Shown piece after piece: positions 26,542 to 33,588 of a stretch of 64,000 nucleotides of DNA. The DNA is from Stenotrophomonas humi (lineage in GTDB: Bacteria > Pseudomonadota > Gammaproteobacteria > Xanthomonadales > Xanthomonadaceae), in the NCBI RefSeq assembly GCF_001431415.1, contig NZ_LDJI01000009.1, positions 124,001 to 188,000 on the forward strand. Reading direction: 5' to 3'. A model generated the notes under the pieces. The model ran no database searches. It was not told the DNA's origin and saw only the letters and a list, made by a program, of their open reading frames with translations. Numbering within the stretch: the first letter of the stretch is position 1; every line of letters starts with the position of its first letter. A program made the position numbers and the translations under genes.

Positions 26542-27009
26542 CTATTTCCTATCAGCCAGCACTACCGCTTGGCAGGCTCGGAGCTGGTCGTCGCTGTCTC
26601 TTGCGATACGAACAGCAGCTCCCGCAATTTCTTCTCTGCTGACGGCTCCCGCATCACGCTGGCTGGCGGTGGCGGCAGCACTGGACAGATTCCGGGTTTC
26701 ACAGCTCGCGAGTTCGTCGCGCAGCCGGTAATTGCCATTGCGCAGCTCAGCAACAACAATCGAAGGCAGACTTTCGTTTTCACTGCGCGCTGCCTCGTAT
26801 TGGGTGCCTATCTCATGCAGACGTTCGTTTTTTGAATGTTCGACTGAGCGGGCCTGCTCGACTGCCTTGGTCTCGCCCTTGGACTGCTTCAGCTCGGTGC
26901 GGGTCCCTGTGACTGCGGCGATATCACCACGCCATGACCAGCCAGCCCAGAACGTGCCCAGCAGGCTCATCAGCCATGCGATGCCGACTACCTGCGCTCT
27001 GGTCAGCAC
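26542..27009 (-). CDS. i-spanin (Rz-like)
   Basis: 155 residues. One N-terminal membrane span (VVGIAWLMSLLGTFWAGWSW) then a charged coiled-coil ectodomain, the classic type II inner-membrane layout of Rz. It works with the outer-membrane lipoprotein nested in another frame (26562-26783) to fuse the membranes at the last step of lysis. Overlaps the upstream gene by 7 bp. Confidence 0.85.
   Translation of the reverse strand: MLTRAQVVGIAWLMSLLGTFWAGWSWRGDIAAVTGTRTELKQSKGETKAVEQARSVEHSKNERLHEIGTQYEAARSENESLPSIVVAELRNGNYRLRDELASCETRNLSSAAATASQRDAGAVSREEIAGAAVRIARDSDDQLRACQAVVLADRK
26562..26783 (-). CDS. o-spanin (Rz1-like lipoprotein), nested inside Rz gene
   Basis: 73 residues fully inside the Rz gene in another frame. 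Signal peptide with lipobox AITGC (Cys21), then a Pro-rich segment (VLPPPPASV) and a helical C-terminus, as in lambda Rz1. Predicted to be lipidated and placed in the outer membrane. Confidence 0.85.
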   Translation of the reverse strand: MKTKVCLRLLLLSCAMAITGCATNSRAVKPGICPVLPPPPASVMREPSAEKKLRELLFVSQETATTSSEPAKR

Positions 27010-27221
27010 TTCAGTACGCCACCGGTAGCTATGCCCGTCCCCATCGCCCTCATCAGATCACGCTGAAGGTCAGGAACACGGGCAGGTTGAAACTCCGGCG
27101 TCTTCTTTTCAAACACCAGCGCCAGATGCTCACGGATCGACTGCCACTGCTCGGGGCTAGGCGGCAGTGCATTCAGCTCGGCAAAGCCCTGAATCCAGTA
27201 GGCGAATTGTTCTGGGGTCAC
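27003..27221 (-). CDS. Hypothetical lysis-region protein, 72 aa
   Basis: Soluble helical protein (MTPEQFAYWIQGFAEL, SPEQWQSIREHLALVF), a pattern widely seen among podophages beside lysis genes but without an established role. Lies between the holin-like and spanin genes. Confidence 0.65.
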   Translation of the reverse strand: MTPEQFAYWIQGFAELNALPPSPEQWQSIREHLALVFEKKTPEFQPARVPDLQRDLMRAMGTGIATGGVLKC

Positions 27222-27279
27222 TCAAACCTCCACGCCCACAAGGGCTGATGTGTCGCCGATATGGAAATTCCCATGTCGG

Positions 27280-27591
27280 TCAGTCAGTGCCACCGGCACC
27301 GATGTTCTCGGCGTCAGGATCGAATGGCGGCGGGGTAAGCCCGCTTGCGCGCATCAGTCCTTCCAGTCGGTAGATGTGGTTCAACATGCGGCCGCTGCGG
27401 CGCTCCAAGGCACGTACCTGCTCAGTAAGCCTGTCCAGCTCCAAGCGGATCGTTTCGTACAGCCTGGATTCGGCCGTGATTGCTTCGTTGTCCCGCTTTC
27501 GGCCGGCCTTCCCGCTGAACCAGCCGAGTGCGCCGGTCACAATCGCAGCGATCCATCCGCCCAATTCCGTTGGATTGGTTCCGGTATCCAT
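27280..27591 (-). CDS. Holin-like small membrane protein
   Basis: 103 residues from ATG 27591. One membrane span (GGWIAAIVTGALGWFSG) close to the N-terminus followed by a charged coiled-coil tail. Start overlaps the endolysin stop by one base. The layout fits a single-span holin (class III-like) or a membrane lysis accessory protein; no other holin candidate is in the cassette. Confidence 0.6.
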   Translation of the reverse strand: MDTGTNPTELGGWIAAIVTGALGWFSGKAGRKRDNEAITAESRLYETIRLELDRLTEQVRALERRSGRMLNHIYRLEGLMRASGLTPPPFDPDAENIGAGGTD

Positions 27592-28067
27592 CACTGGACC
27601 GCCTCCCACGCTTGGGTGTACAGCGCATCCCATGTCTGTCGATGCGGCTTACCGGGACGCCAGTTGCGGATGTAGTAATCCCACGCCGCAGCGACATAGC
27701 CCGGCGCCGGGAGCGGCCGCGGATCGGTGTAGAGCAGCAGCCGTGCAAAGGCGCAGGCCAGAAGGTCATCCTTCTCCAGCGCCGGATAGACGGCCGCCTC
27801 AGTCGGATCAACGCCCCGCTCCCGGCACACGACGATAGCGATCCACTTGGATGCTTGGTGTGTCAGTACGCCGCGAACGCCGCCGCCCTTCTCGAACTGC
27901 CAAAACCCGCGAGCGGGACCGCCAATCTGGCGGCGATGCTCAAAGCGGGATTCCTGCAGTCCAATGGCGAGCAGCATCAGCCGCGCCTTGTCCGTGTCCA
28001 TCTTCGTCGGCAGCAAAGCGAGTCCGGGGCCGACTACCCGGTTAACGATGTAGTCGAGATCCGACAC
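27591..28067 (-). CDS. Endolysin, lytic transglycosylase/lysozyme-like
   Basis: 158 residues with no signal peptide. The segment LLAIGLQESRF places a probable catalytic Glu, followed by GGPARGFWQFEKGGGV, the pattern of goose-type/SLT lysozyme folds. It would cleave the glycan strands of murein once the holin acts. Coupled to the holin-like gene. Confidence 0.78.
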   Translation of the reverse strand: MSDLDYIVNRVVGPGLALLPTKMDTDKARLMLLAIGLQESRFEHRRQIGGPARGFWQFEKGGGVRGVLTHQASKWIAIVVCRERGVDPTEAAVYPALEKDDLLACAFARLLLYTDPRPLPAPGYVAAAWDYYIRNWRPGKPHRQTWDALYTQAWEAVQ

Positions 28068-28157
28068 TCTGGCCCCCTGTGGGCAGTTCTGGGCGGCCTG
28101 CTAGGGGCCTGAAATTCGTTTGAAACGTAGACGTCCCAATGCTTTTGGGGTGGCCTG

Positions 28158-28349
28158 TTACTCGCTTCCCATCCGCATAATCTCGCTACCGAGCTCAAGT
28201 CGCAGATCGCCGACATCCGGGGTGAAGTAGTCGCACGCGTACTCGCCGTCCCGCATCTGAGCCAGGACGAACAGTCCCTTCACTTCGCCGCGCAGCACTT
28301 GCTCGCGAAGACCCTCAACGATGCCCAGCACTTCCGGGTTGGGCTTCAT
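28158..28349 (-). CDS. Hypothetical phage protein, 63 aa
   Basis: From ATG 28349, which overlaps the stop of the phosphoesterase gene (ATGA). Sequence GLREQVLRGEVKGLFVLAQMRDGEYACDYF resembles small phage regulatory or modifier proteins of unknown role. No distinct domain. Confidence 0.55.
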   Translation of the reverse strand: MKPNPEVLGIVEGLREQVLRGEVKGLFVLAQMRDGEYACDYFTPDVGDLRLELGSEIMRMGSE

Positions 28350-29185
28350 TCCAGGTGACTCCAATCGCGAGCCGGATACCGGCGTTTCATGTACTTCGGC
28401 AGCTCCTCGCCCGTGTACTCGCGGCATAGCCAGCGCAGCGTCAGGAACATGGGCTCAAAGTCCCCGTCCCTTACGTCATGCAGCACTGCGACACCGCGCC
28501 ACTCGTTCGCGCCCTGCGGCCCTCGGTATAGCTCGGTGCCGAGATAGCAGGAGCCGACCACAAGGCCGTGAATCGTCTTTCCGTTCGCCAGTGGGCGGTC
28601 GCCGTAGCGCTTGCCCTGCTCATGCCCCTGCACGAACGAAAAACCCAGCTTGTTGAGCCGGTTGTCGATGGTGCCGCCTATGGGCCGGGGGCTATGGGCC
28701 GTCTTCCAGTAGTGGCAGTACCAAATGCCGTCTACCTCGACTGGCGCCTCAAATTTGTGCCGCTCCCAGCCGAACGTCTCGACGCCCATTAGGTGCGTGC
28801 CGACGACACCCTCAAATCGGGCGTCATTGACTGCCAGCCGTGCAGCGCGGTGCTCGTGGTTGCCCTCGGTGAAGATCCAACGCGGGTTCCAATGCTTCCG
28901 CTTGCCGTCCTTGAGCCGTTTAATCTCTTTCCAGATTGGAGCCGTCAACCGGGCCATCGCCTCGCGGCCAGCCTCAATGTCAGCCAACAGCCTGGAGTTC
29001 TCTTTCTCCAGTCCGCCAGGGGCGCTATAGCTCGACATGCTGGGCAGATCCCAGAAGTCGCCGATGCAGACGATTACGTCAGGCTTGCGCCGGACGATAT
29101 CCGCAGCGATCCAGTCGAGGTGGTCTGTAGCGTCCCCCGGCCTGATCTGGCAGTCGGGGATGACGTAGTGGCGCCTCGGATTCAT
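28346..29185 (-). CDS. Calcineurin-like metallophosphoesterase
   Basis: 279 residues. Conserved blocks in order: PDCQIRP (in place of DxH), GDFWD, GNHEHR, and GHEQGK, with CHYWKT between. These coordinate two metals in this superfamily. Phage members cut phosphoesters in nucleic acids or nucleotides; the exact substrate is unknown. Coupled by one-base overlap to the dNTP hydrolase-like gene upstream and by ATGA to the gene downstream. Confidence 0.78.
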   Translation of the reverse strand: MNPRRHYVIPDCQIRPGDATDHLDWIAADIVRRKPDVIVCIGDFWDLPSMSSYSAPGGLEKENSRLLADIEAGREAMARLTAPIWKEIKRLKDGKRKHWNPRWIFTEGNHEHRAARLAVNDARFEGVVGTHLMGVETFGWERHKFEAPVEVDGIWYCHYWKTAHSPRPIGGTIDNRLNKLGFSFVQGHEQGKRYGDRPLANGKTIHGLVVGSCYLGTELYRGPQGANEWRGVAVLHDVRDGDFEPMFLTLRWLCREYTGEELPKYMKRRYPARDWSHLE

Positions 29186-29586
29186 CAGGGCCTCGCATAC
29201 TCGCGTTGCAGATCAGCGACTGCACCAGCCGTGGGGCGGTCGTCGTGGAGCTTGCCCACGCTCATTGCATCAAGGATCAAGGCGCAGCACGCCATGGCGT
29301 GTGCAACGTGGTGGACGCCGGAGTCCGGGGCAACGTCTTCGCCGTCCCAGAAGGCATCCATATGCCGCTCAAGCGCCGCCTTGTAAACCGAGATGCTGAT
29401 TGCCGCATCGCGCCAGTTGTATGGGCCGTACTTCTTCGCCCCGTCAGCCAGCGCCATCGCCAGATAGTGCTTGGCGGACGGCGGCACCAAGTGCAGCGGA
29501 ACCTTCAGTGCACCAATGGCCGTCTTTGGGTTGTTGTCCGGATAGCTCTGGCCCTCGGCCACGCGCTCTACGTTGGCCGATGACAT
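29185..29586 (-). CDS. dATP/dGTP diphosphohydrolase-like domain protein (DUF5664)
   Basis: 133 residues from ATG 29586. The frame continues upstream through three tRNA genes, which is not coding. The core KYGPYNWRDA, ALERHMDAFWDGEDVAPDSGVHH and AHAMACCALILDA match DUF5664/dATP-dGTP diphosphohydrolase domain proteins of phages. It probably adjusts the dNTP pool during replication. Confidence 0.75.
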   Translation of the reverse strand: MSSANVERVAEGQSYPDNNPKTAIGALKVPLHLVPPSAKHYLAMALADGAKKYGPYNWRDAAISISVYKAALERHMDAFWDGEDVAPDSGVHHVAHAMACCALILDAMSVGKLHDDRPTAGAVADLQREYARP

Positions 29587-29600
29587 GCTTACCTCTGATA

Positions 29601-29676
29601 TGGCGAACGGGGCAGGACTTGAACCTGCAACCACCGACTTTGGAGGACGGTGCTCTGCCAATTGAGCTACCCGAAC
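29601..29676 (-). tRNA. Phage tRNA-Trp (CCA anticodon), second copy
   Basis: 76 nt, encoded CCA, discriminator G, anticodon loop CTCCAAA. D and T arms are sound. The acceptor stem carries two consecutive U-U mismatches (pairs 2-71 and 3-70) and the anticodon stem one. Retained identity elements suggest recent function. Confidence 0.72.
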
Positions 29677-29681
29677 GTGAT

Positions 29682-29757
29682 TGGCGGCGGGCCTAGGACT
29701 CGAACCTAGATCGACGGGATCAAAACCCGTTGTCCTAACCAATTGAACGAACCCGCT
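29682..29757 (-). tRNA. Phage tRNA-Gln (TTG anticodon)
   Basis: 76 nt, encoded CCA, discriminator G, anticodon stem ACGGG/CCCGT, loop TTTTGAT giving TTG. The first acceptor pair is A-C, otherwise well formed. TTG reads CAA, a rare glutamine codon in a high-GC host. Confidence 0.8.
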
Positions 29758-29762
29758 ATGTG

Positions 29763-29837
29763 TGGAGCCGCCCGTGGGATTTGAACCCACAGCCTGCTGT
29801 TTACAAAACAGCTGCTCTGCCGTTGAGCTAGAGCGGC
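29763..29837 (-). tRNA. Phage tRNA-Thr (TGT anticodon), second copy
   Basis: 75 nt, fully paired acceptor stem (GCCGCTC with GGGCGGC), encoded CCA, anticodon stem GCTGT/ACAGC and loop TTTGTAA giving TGT. The best formed of the phage tRNAs. TGT reads ACA, rare in a high-GC host. Confidence 0.88.
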
Positions 29838-29846
29838 GAGCCTCAT

Positions 29847-29873
29847 AACGCAAAAGCCCCGGGAGTCCGGGGC
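29847..29873 (-). terminator. Terminator at the end of the early operon
   Basis: On the - strand, GCCCCGG-ACTC-CCGGGGC is followed by TTTTG. It stands between the last early gene and the tRNA cluster, so late or tRNA transcription needs antitermination or a separate promoter. Confidence 0.7.
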
Positions 29874-29931
29874 ATTGTTCGCGCGCGATATTAGTACGGT
29901 AGGCCCTTTCCCTCGCGGTCGTCCACCGCGA

Positions 29932-30540
29932 TTAGGCTGCATCCTTTCTGAGTGCGCGCATGATCTCCCTTGCAGAAGCATGTCGGGAATCAACGATTGC
30001 CGAATAGAGCCAGTCGTAGACCTTCGCCCAACTCTGCCGGTATGCAGACTCGCCCACCCCAATGGACTTGGCGATCTCCACGTTTGTGGGCTTCTTGTTG
30101 GCCAGTAGATCCCTGAGAAGCACCTCACTCAGCGCATCCAGCCTGCTATGCAGGTTGTCCGGCCAACTATTGAGACCTGCCACGTACGACTTACCCTCCA
30201 GCGTGCTGATGTGCCGCTTACAGGACTCGCTGCGATCCCTGTTGCGCTGAGCCAGAAGCTTTGCCATCTCGTGGCTGATCGCAGCAGTTGCCATCTCGTC
30301 CTTCCGGCGCCGCCACTCTGCCGCAGCCATCGCATAGATCAGCCCGCACGCCTTGTCGATCTCGCGCTGCCCCACGGCTGGCAAGTACATCAACTCGATG
30401 ACTGCTCGACCAATGGTCGGCGAGGCAAACCCGAGTCCGGCCGCAATGTCTTGGTCGGTCAGCTCCGGAATGCCCCCGCGCCCCGTGTCCAGCCGGATCG
30501 TCTTTGGCCCAAGCCGGGACAGAATCTCCAAATCAGCCAT
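29932..30540 (-). CDS. Hypothetical early-operon protein, antiterminator Q position
   Basis: 202 residues from ATG 30540, overlapping rusA by 8 bp. Helical, with a possible helix-turn-helix near the C-terminus ([27 protein letters not shown]). It is the last gene before a terminator, the place where lambdoid phages carry the late antiterminator Q. That role is inference from position and the DNA-binding-like C-terminus. Confidence 0.6.
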   Translation of the reverse strand: MADLEILSRLGPKTIRLDTGRGGIPELTDQDIAAGLGFASPTIGRAVIELMYLPAVGQREIDKACGLIYAMAAAEWRRRKDEMATAAISHEMAKLLAQRNRDRSESCKRHISTLEGKSYVAGLNSWPDNLHSRLDALSEVLLRDLLANKKPTNVEIAKSIGVGESAYRQSWAKVYDWLYSAIVDSRHASAREIMRALRKDAA

Positions 30541-30925
30541 TGCCCACCCCCTCGTTAGCGGCGGTCGGCCCGCCAGTGATTCGGAACACCACTTCGCCAC
30601 CCTTGCGCGGCGTTTCGCGCACGTAGGGGTGACTCACAAACCTCTTGTCATCGATGCCCAGTGCGTCGGCGATTCCGTCGCGGTACGCCTTGCAACGCGC
30701 CAGCATGTTGTCGTCGTCAGGTAGGCGACGCGTCGGCGGGTAGAAGTCGATCCATAGGTGCAGGCGGCCATCGGGCAACACATGGCCGGCAGTCCAGCCA
30801 GATGCCATCGCCTCAAACTTCGACAGCTCGCGAGCAGCGGCAGACGCCTTCGCCTTGCGCGCCCAGTGAACCCGACCGTTCGGCGACAAGTCTTTGTGGG
30901 GCCACGGCAGAACCAGGTCTTTCAT
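30533..30925 (-). CDS. rusA: RusA-family Holliday-junction resolvase
   Basis: 130 residues from ATG 30925. Segments [25 protein letters not shown] and [26 protein letters not shown] carry the conserved acidic residues of RusA. It resolves recombination or replication junctions. Coupled by ATGA to the upstream HTH gene. Confidence 0.85.
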   Translation of the reverse strand: MKDLVLPWPHKDLSPNGRVHWARKAKASAAARELSKFEAMASGWTAGHVLPDGRLHLWIDFYPPTRRLPDDDNMLARCKAYRDGIADALGIDDKRFVSHPYVRETPRKGGEVVFRITGGPTAANEGVGNG

Positions 30926-31122
30926 GCGATCCCCCTTGCGTCTTTCATTGCCCGAATCCACCGGTATGCCGTGGCGCGATTCATCCCGTATGCCTCCACC
31001 AGTTCCTGCCAAGTCGGAAGCCTGCTGGGCCAGCGATGAGCGGCACGGAATGCCATCTCAATCGTCACGCTGGTGTAGTGGCGCGGCCCGCCCTTCTCTT
31101 CTGTCCAAGGCTGGGCACTCAT
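30922..31122 (-). CDS. Small helix-turn-helix protein
   Basis: 66 residues. The stretch [28 protein letters not shown] has helix-turn-helix spacing. Such small proteins are common in the nin-like region of lambdoid phages, between ninB-type genes and rusA. ATGA-coupled on both sides. Confidence 0.65.
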   Translation of the reverse strand: MSAQPWTEEKGGPRHYTSVTIEMAFRAAHRWPSRLPTWQELVEAYGMNRATAYRWIRAMKDARGIA

Positions 31123-31418
31123 TTCCTCACCCCGATGATTCCTGCATCAAACAGCTGCGGCAGGTACAGGCCAAATGCCCTGTCCCACTCCGCGAACTTC
31201 AGCTCACGATCCATCGACCGGCCTTGATCCAGCTCCCGGTGACAGGAGCGGCAGGCCGGGATGTGGAAACAGTCGTGGGCCTTGAGCGCCCCACCCTTCC
31301 CGTGCTTGGATTGGTTGCTATGGGCTGGCTCACCCGCCCCACCCTCGCAGCCAGGGAAGCGCAACATGCAGCCGAACTGATACGAGGCGTCGAGCAACTT
31401 TCGGTCGCGGTAGTTCAT
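31119..31418 (-). CDS. YbcO/DUF1364-like HNH-type nuclease
   Basis: 99 residues. Pattern of PF07102 (YbcO): a CMLRFPGCEG knuckle, GEPAHSNQSKHGKGGALKAHD, then CRSCHRELDQ. The His and paired Cys form the expected metal-binding HNH core. Role in phage recombination or DNA processing is family knowledge of lambdoid nin-region genes. Confidence 0.75.
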   Translation of the reverse strand: MNYRDRKLLDASYQFGCMLRFPGCEGGAGEPAHSNQSKHGKGGALKAHDCFHIPACRSCHRELDQGRSMDRELKFAEWDRAFGLYLPQLFDAGIIGVRK

Positions 31419-31855
31419 GCCGCCACCGCCTTGTATTCGCTGTTCGGGTCCGGAATAAACAGACCGGCCTGAGCCGCCGTCCGCTGCACGTGCTCCACGA
31501 ACTCCCAGAACGCGCGGTCGTCCAGCTTGTCGGCATTGCCGTGCTCGTCCTTGGTTGTGGTGCGGAACGGCTTCTGCTCAATGCGCCCGCCAGGAAGCTG
31601 GCGATTCACCCAGCCGAAATGCTCACCACACATCCACTCATGGATTTCTTCGGCGCTGAATCCCATCTGCGGCGCCAGCAGTGCGTAGGCCACGCCGAAC
31701 AGGTAGCGGTTCTGCGGGTCGGTACGCTCGGGCCGGGCAACGCTGACCTTCACGTTCACAGGCTTGCCGGGGTGCGCGCCGAGCAGGAATTTCAGCACCT
31801 GCTCCACCATGCGCTCCCGATTCTTCGGCGGGAGGGTGATGACGTTAATGGTCAT
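31415..31855 (-). CDS. ninB: NinB-like recombination protein
   Basis: 146 residues. Match to NinB/Orf family (PF05772): GKPVNVKVSVARPERTDPQNRYLFGVAYALL, EEIHEWMCGEHFG, and a C-terminal helix with FWEFVEHVQR. Binds ssDNA and assists recombination. Coupled to neighbours by ATGA overlaps. Confidence 0.82.
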   Translation of the reverse strand: MTINVITLPPKNRERMVEQVLKFLLGAHPGKPVNVKVSVARPERTDPQNRYLFGVAYALLAPQMGFSAEEIHEWMCGEHFGWVNRQLPGGRIEQKPFRTTTKDEHGNADKLDDRAFWEFVEHVQRTAAQAGLFIPDPNSEYKAVAA

Positions 31856-32103
31856 GATTCGCTCCCGGTGCTACTTGCCCCGGCTATCGCTCGCTGCACC
31901 CGAATCGCGTGTTCGCGGGTTGGGAAGCACAGCGCGACAATCGCATCGCCACGGCTTTCCGCACTGACAGACGTGCCAGAGACCACTTCACCTACCGCAT
32001 CACAGATGACCACGGCAAAACAGCCTTCCTTGTTTGACGCAACACTGGCGACATACCGCCCCTCACCGAAGACAAGGGCCGGGATCAAGTCAGACATACT
32101 CAT
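31852..32103 (-). CDS. Hypothetical early protein, 83 aa
   Basis: No domain recognised. Sequence FGEGRYVASVASNKEGCFAVVICD is strand-rich. An in-frame second Met (MSMSD) leaves the start ambiguous by two codons; the first is supported by the 4-bp overlap with the upstream stop. Confidence 0.6.
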   Translation of the reverse strand: MSMSDLIPALVFGEGRYVASVASNKEGCFAVVICDAVGEVVSGTSVSAESRGDAIVALCFPTREHAIRVQRAIAGASSTGSES

Positions 32104-32693
32104 ACCCCACCCTCCGAGCGGGCGGCGTCGATGGCATCACGAATGCTCGGACGCCACGCTGCAGGGTCTGCGAATGCCGTGATGGCCACCATTTCCTTGT
32201 GACCGCCGTCCTCCGGCACGGGCGACGTTCCGGAATCGCAGTAGGCCCAGCGTCCATCGTCGTCATTGACGATTGCAGGAGCGCAGCCCTCGGCCATCTG
32301 CTGATCCAGCCAGTTGAGTCGCTCCGCATCAGCCACGGCGGCATCCCGCTCTGCCTCGGCCTGTTCAGTCCTTGATTTCAAAGCTGCGTGAACGCGATCA
32401 CTAAACCGCTCACCAGTTAGCTTGTCGTACTTCTTCTGCAATGTATCCCGCTCTGCCTCGGCCTTGCGCTTCGCCTTCTCCGCCTGCCACTCACGACTCA
32501 AGTAGTCGTCGCGCTGTCGCTCCAACTCAATCATGCGTTCACGCAGCGATGCCGCATCTGCCGTCAGGCGGTCGATGTGGGCCAACAGTTCGCGGACATC
32601 GTCCATCTGCACGATTCCCACTGCGCTATCCAGCCCCCAGCGAACACGCTCAATCGCACCCGGCAACACCGGCTTGATCTCGTTCTCGCTCAT
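32100..32693 (-). CDS. Hypothetical early protein with coiled coil, 197 aa
   Basis: From ATG 32693. Central long coiled coil (LRERMIELERQRDDYLSREWQAEKAKRKAEAERD) then a C-terminal globular part (LNWLDQQMAEGCAPAIVNDDDGRWAYC). A common layout in small phage proteins of unknown role in this region. Confidence 0.62.
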   Translation of the reverse strand: MSENEIKPVLPGAIERVRWGLDSAVGIVQMDDVRELLAHIDRLTADAASLRERMIELERQRDDYLSREWQAEKAKRKAEAERDTLQKKYDKLTGERFSDRVHAALKSRTEQAEAERDAAVADAERLNWLDQQMAEGCAPAIVNDDDGRWAYCDSGTSPVPEDGGHKEMVAITAFADPAAWRPSIRDAIDAARSEGGV

Positions 32694-32694
32694 G

Positions 32695-32895
32695 TCAGTA
32701 GTCCCCATTGCTGAGAATCGCAACGCCGGATGTCAGCTCGTCCATCTCTTGTGGGCTGACCCGTTGCGCAAGGCCAACCGAACGCAGCATGTCTTCAAGA
32801 AGGATTGCCGCTTCGCCACGGCTATCTGCGATTACAACTGCAGCGGTTGGCACCGGCCAAAGGCCCTTGAAACTCTTGTTGGTGAAGACCTTCAT
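32695..32895 (-). CDS. Hypothetical early protein, 66 aa
   Basis: Small alpha/beta protein (GLWPVPTAAVVIADSRGEAAILLEDMLRSVGL). It resembles the 31852-32103 product in the DSRGEA-type segment, so the two may be distant paralogues. ATGA-coupled upstream. Confidence 0.58.
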   Translation of the reverse strand: MKVFTNKSFKGLWPVPTAAVVIADSRGEAAILLEDMLRSVGLAQRVSPQEMDELTSGVAILSNGDY

Positions 32896-33182
32896 CGCCT
32901 AATCTCCCTATCCCGTTCGTTCCAGCCCGCTCGCCAATCGGCGCGTAGCTGGCCCGCTTCTGTTGTGATTCCGTAGAGCGGACAGCTACCGATGCCCCGC
33001 CCTGCTTCTCTGGCCCAGCGCCCGAATTGGTGCGGGGGGATTACGCCGCCTGCGTCAGGTGCAAAGGCTCCGGTCGCCGTGACTCCATCGCCCTGGCGTA
33101 AAGCACCTTGGCCCGATGCATCAGCGCCACTGCGCAACCCACCGGAATCTGCATAGCGACCGCGATCTCGTTTGCGTTGCAT
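32892..33182 (-). CDS. Rmf-like small protein (start uncertain)
   Basis: 96 residues if ATG 33182 is used, but this places the first 45 residues in another frame of the 33041-33235 gene. The C-terminal half (ARE-GRGIGSCPLYG, LRADWRAGWNERDREI) resembles phage ribosome-modulation-factor-like proteins, which carry a CPY-type core and a W--GW motif. No good start exists between 33041 and that half. ATGA-coupled to the downstream gene. Confidence 0.5.
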   Translation of the reverse strand: MQRKRDRGRYADSGGLRSGADASGQGALRQGDGVTATGAFAPDAGGVIPPHQFGRWAREAGRGIGSCPLYGITTEAGQLRADWRAGWNERDREIRR

Positions 33183-33235
33183 CCCTCACACTCCAGTCGG
33201 AACACGTCCACGTCGGTTAGTGCGATGCGGTCCAT
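33041..33235 (-). CDS. Small HTH-like regulatory protein, 64 aa
   Basis: From ATG 33235, one base into the upstream stop (TAATG). LTDVDVFRLECEGCNANEIAVAMQIPVGCAVALMHRA has the spacing of a sigma-region-4-like helix-turn-helix. Probably binds DNA; target unknown. Confidence 0.6.
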   Translation of the reverse strand: MDRIALTDVDVFRLECEGCNANEIAVAMQIPVGCAVALMHRAKVLYARAMESRRPEPLHLTQAA

Positions 33236-33588
33236 TAGTGCTGCCTCCCGCCGAGGAACTCGGCCAACTCGGCGGCGGCACGCTGGGCGCGCTCTGGATT
33301 TGCTTTGATCGGCTGCTTGGTCAGCGCCAGTTGTTCGCGCGGCGGCATCGCTTCCATGAAGTCCGCAGGCGACGGCCACATGCGCCGGCCCTTCATCAAG
33401 TTGGTGAAGGCCTTGCGGAAGCGTGGCGTGTCCAGCTGCTGGTCCCACACGCGCTCATCGGTAATCGCCCGATGCCAGCCCATCGCCGTCCCAGCGATCA
33501 TGTCCGCTGCCGGCGTCCGATCCAGACTCAAGCAAAGCAGCTGGCTCAGGCCGTCCAGAATTTCGTCGTGAATCCAGTTGGTTTCCAT
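33235..33588 (-). CDS. Replication protein P-like helicase-loader fragment
   Basis: 117 residues from ATG 33588. The C-terminal half (FRKAFTNLMKGRRMWPSPADFMEAMPPRE) resembles the end of lambda P-type proteins, with the conserved W-P-P-F segment. Shorter than lambda P (233 residues). The start lies 134 bp inside the O-like gene, an unusually long overlap. Position right after O supports a role in replication initiation. Confidence 0.55.
   Translation of the reverse strand: METNWIHDEILDGLSQLLCLSLDRTPAADMIAGTAMGWHRAITDERVWDQQLDTPRFRKAFTNLMKGRRMWPSPADFMEAMPPREQLALTKQPIKANPERAQRAAAELAEFLGGRQH

Noticed and set aside
29587-29853. 89-residue extension of the dNTP hydrolase-like gene
   Set aside because: Runs through three tRNA genes; the ATG at 29586 begins the conserved protein.
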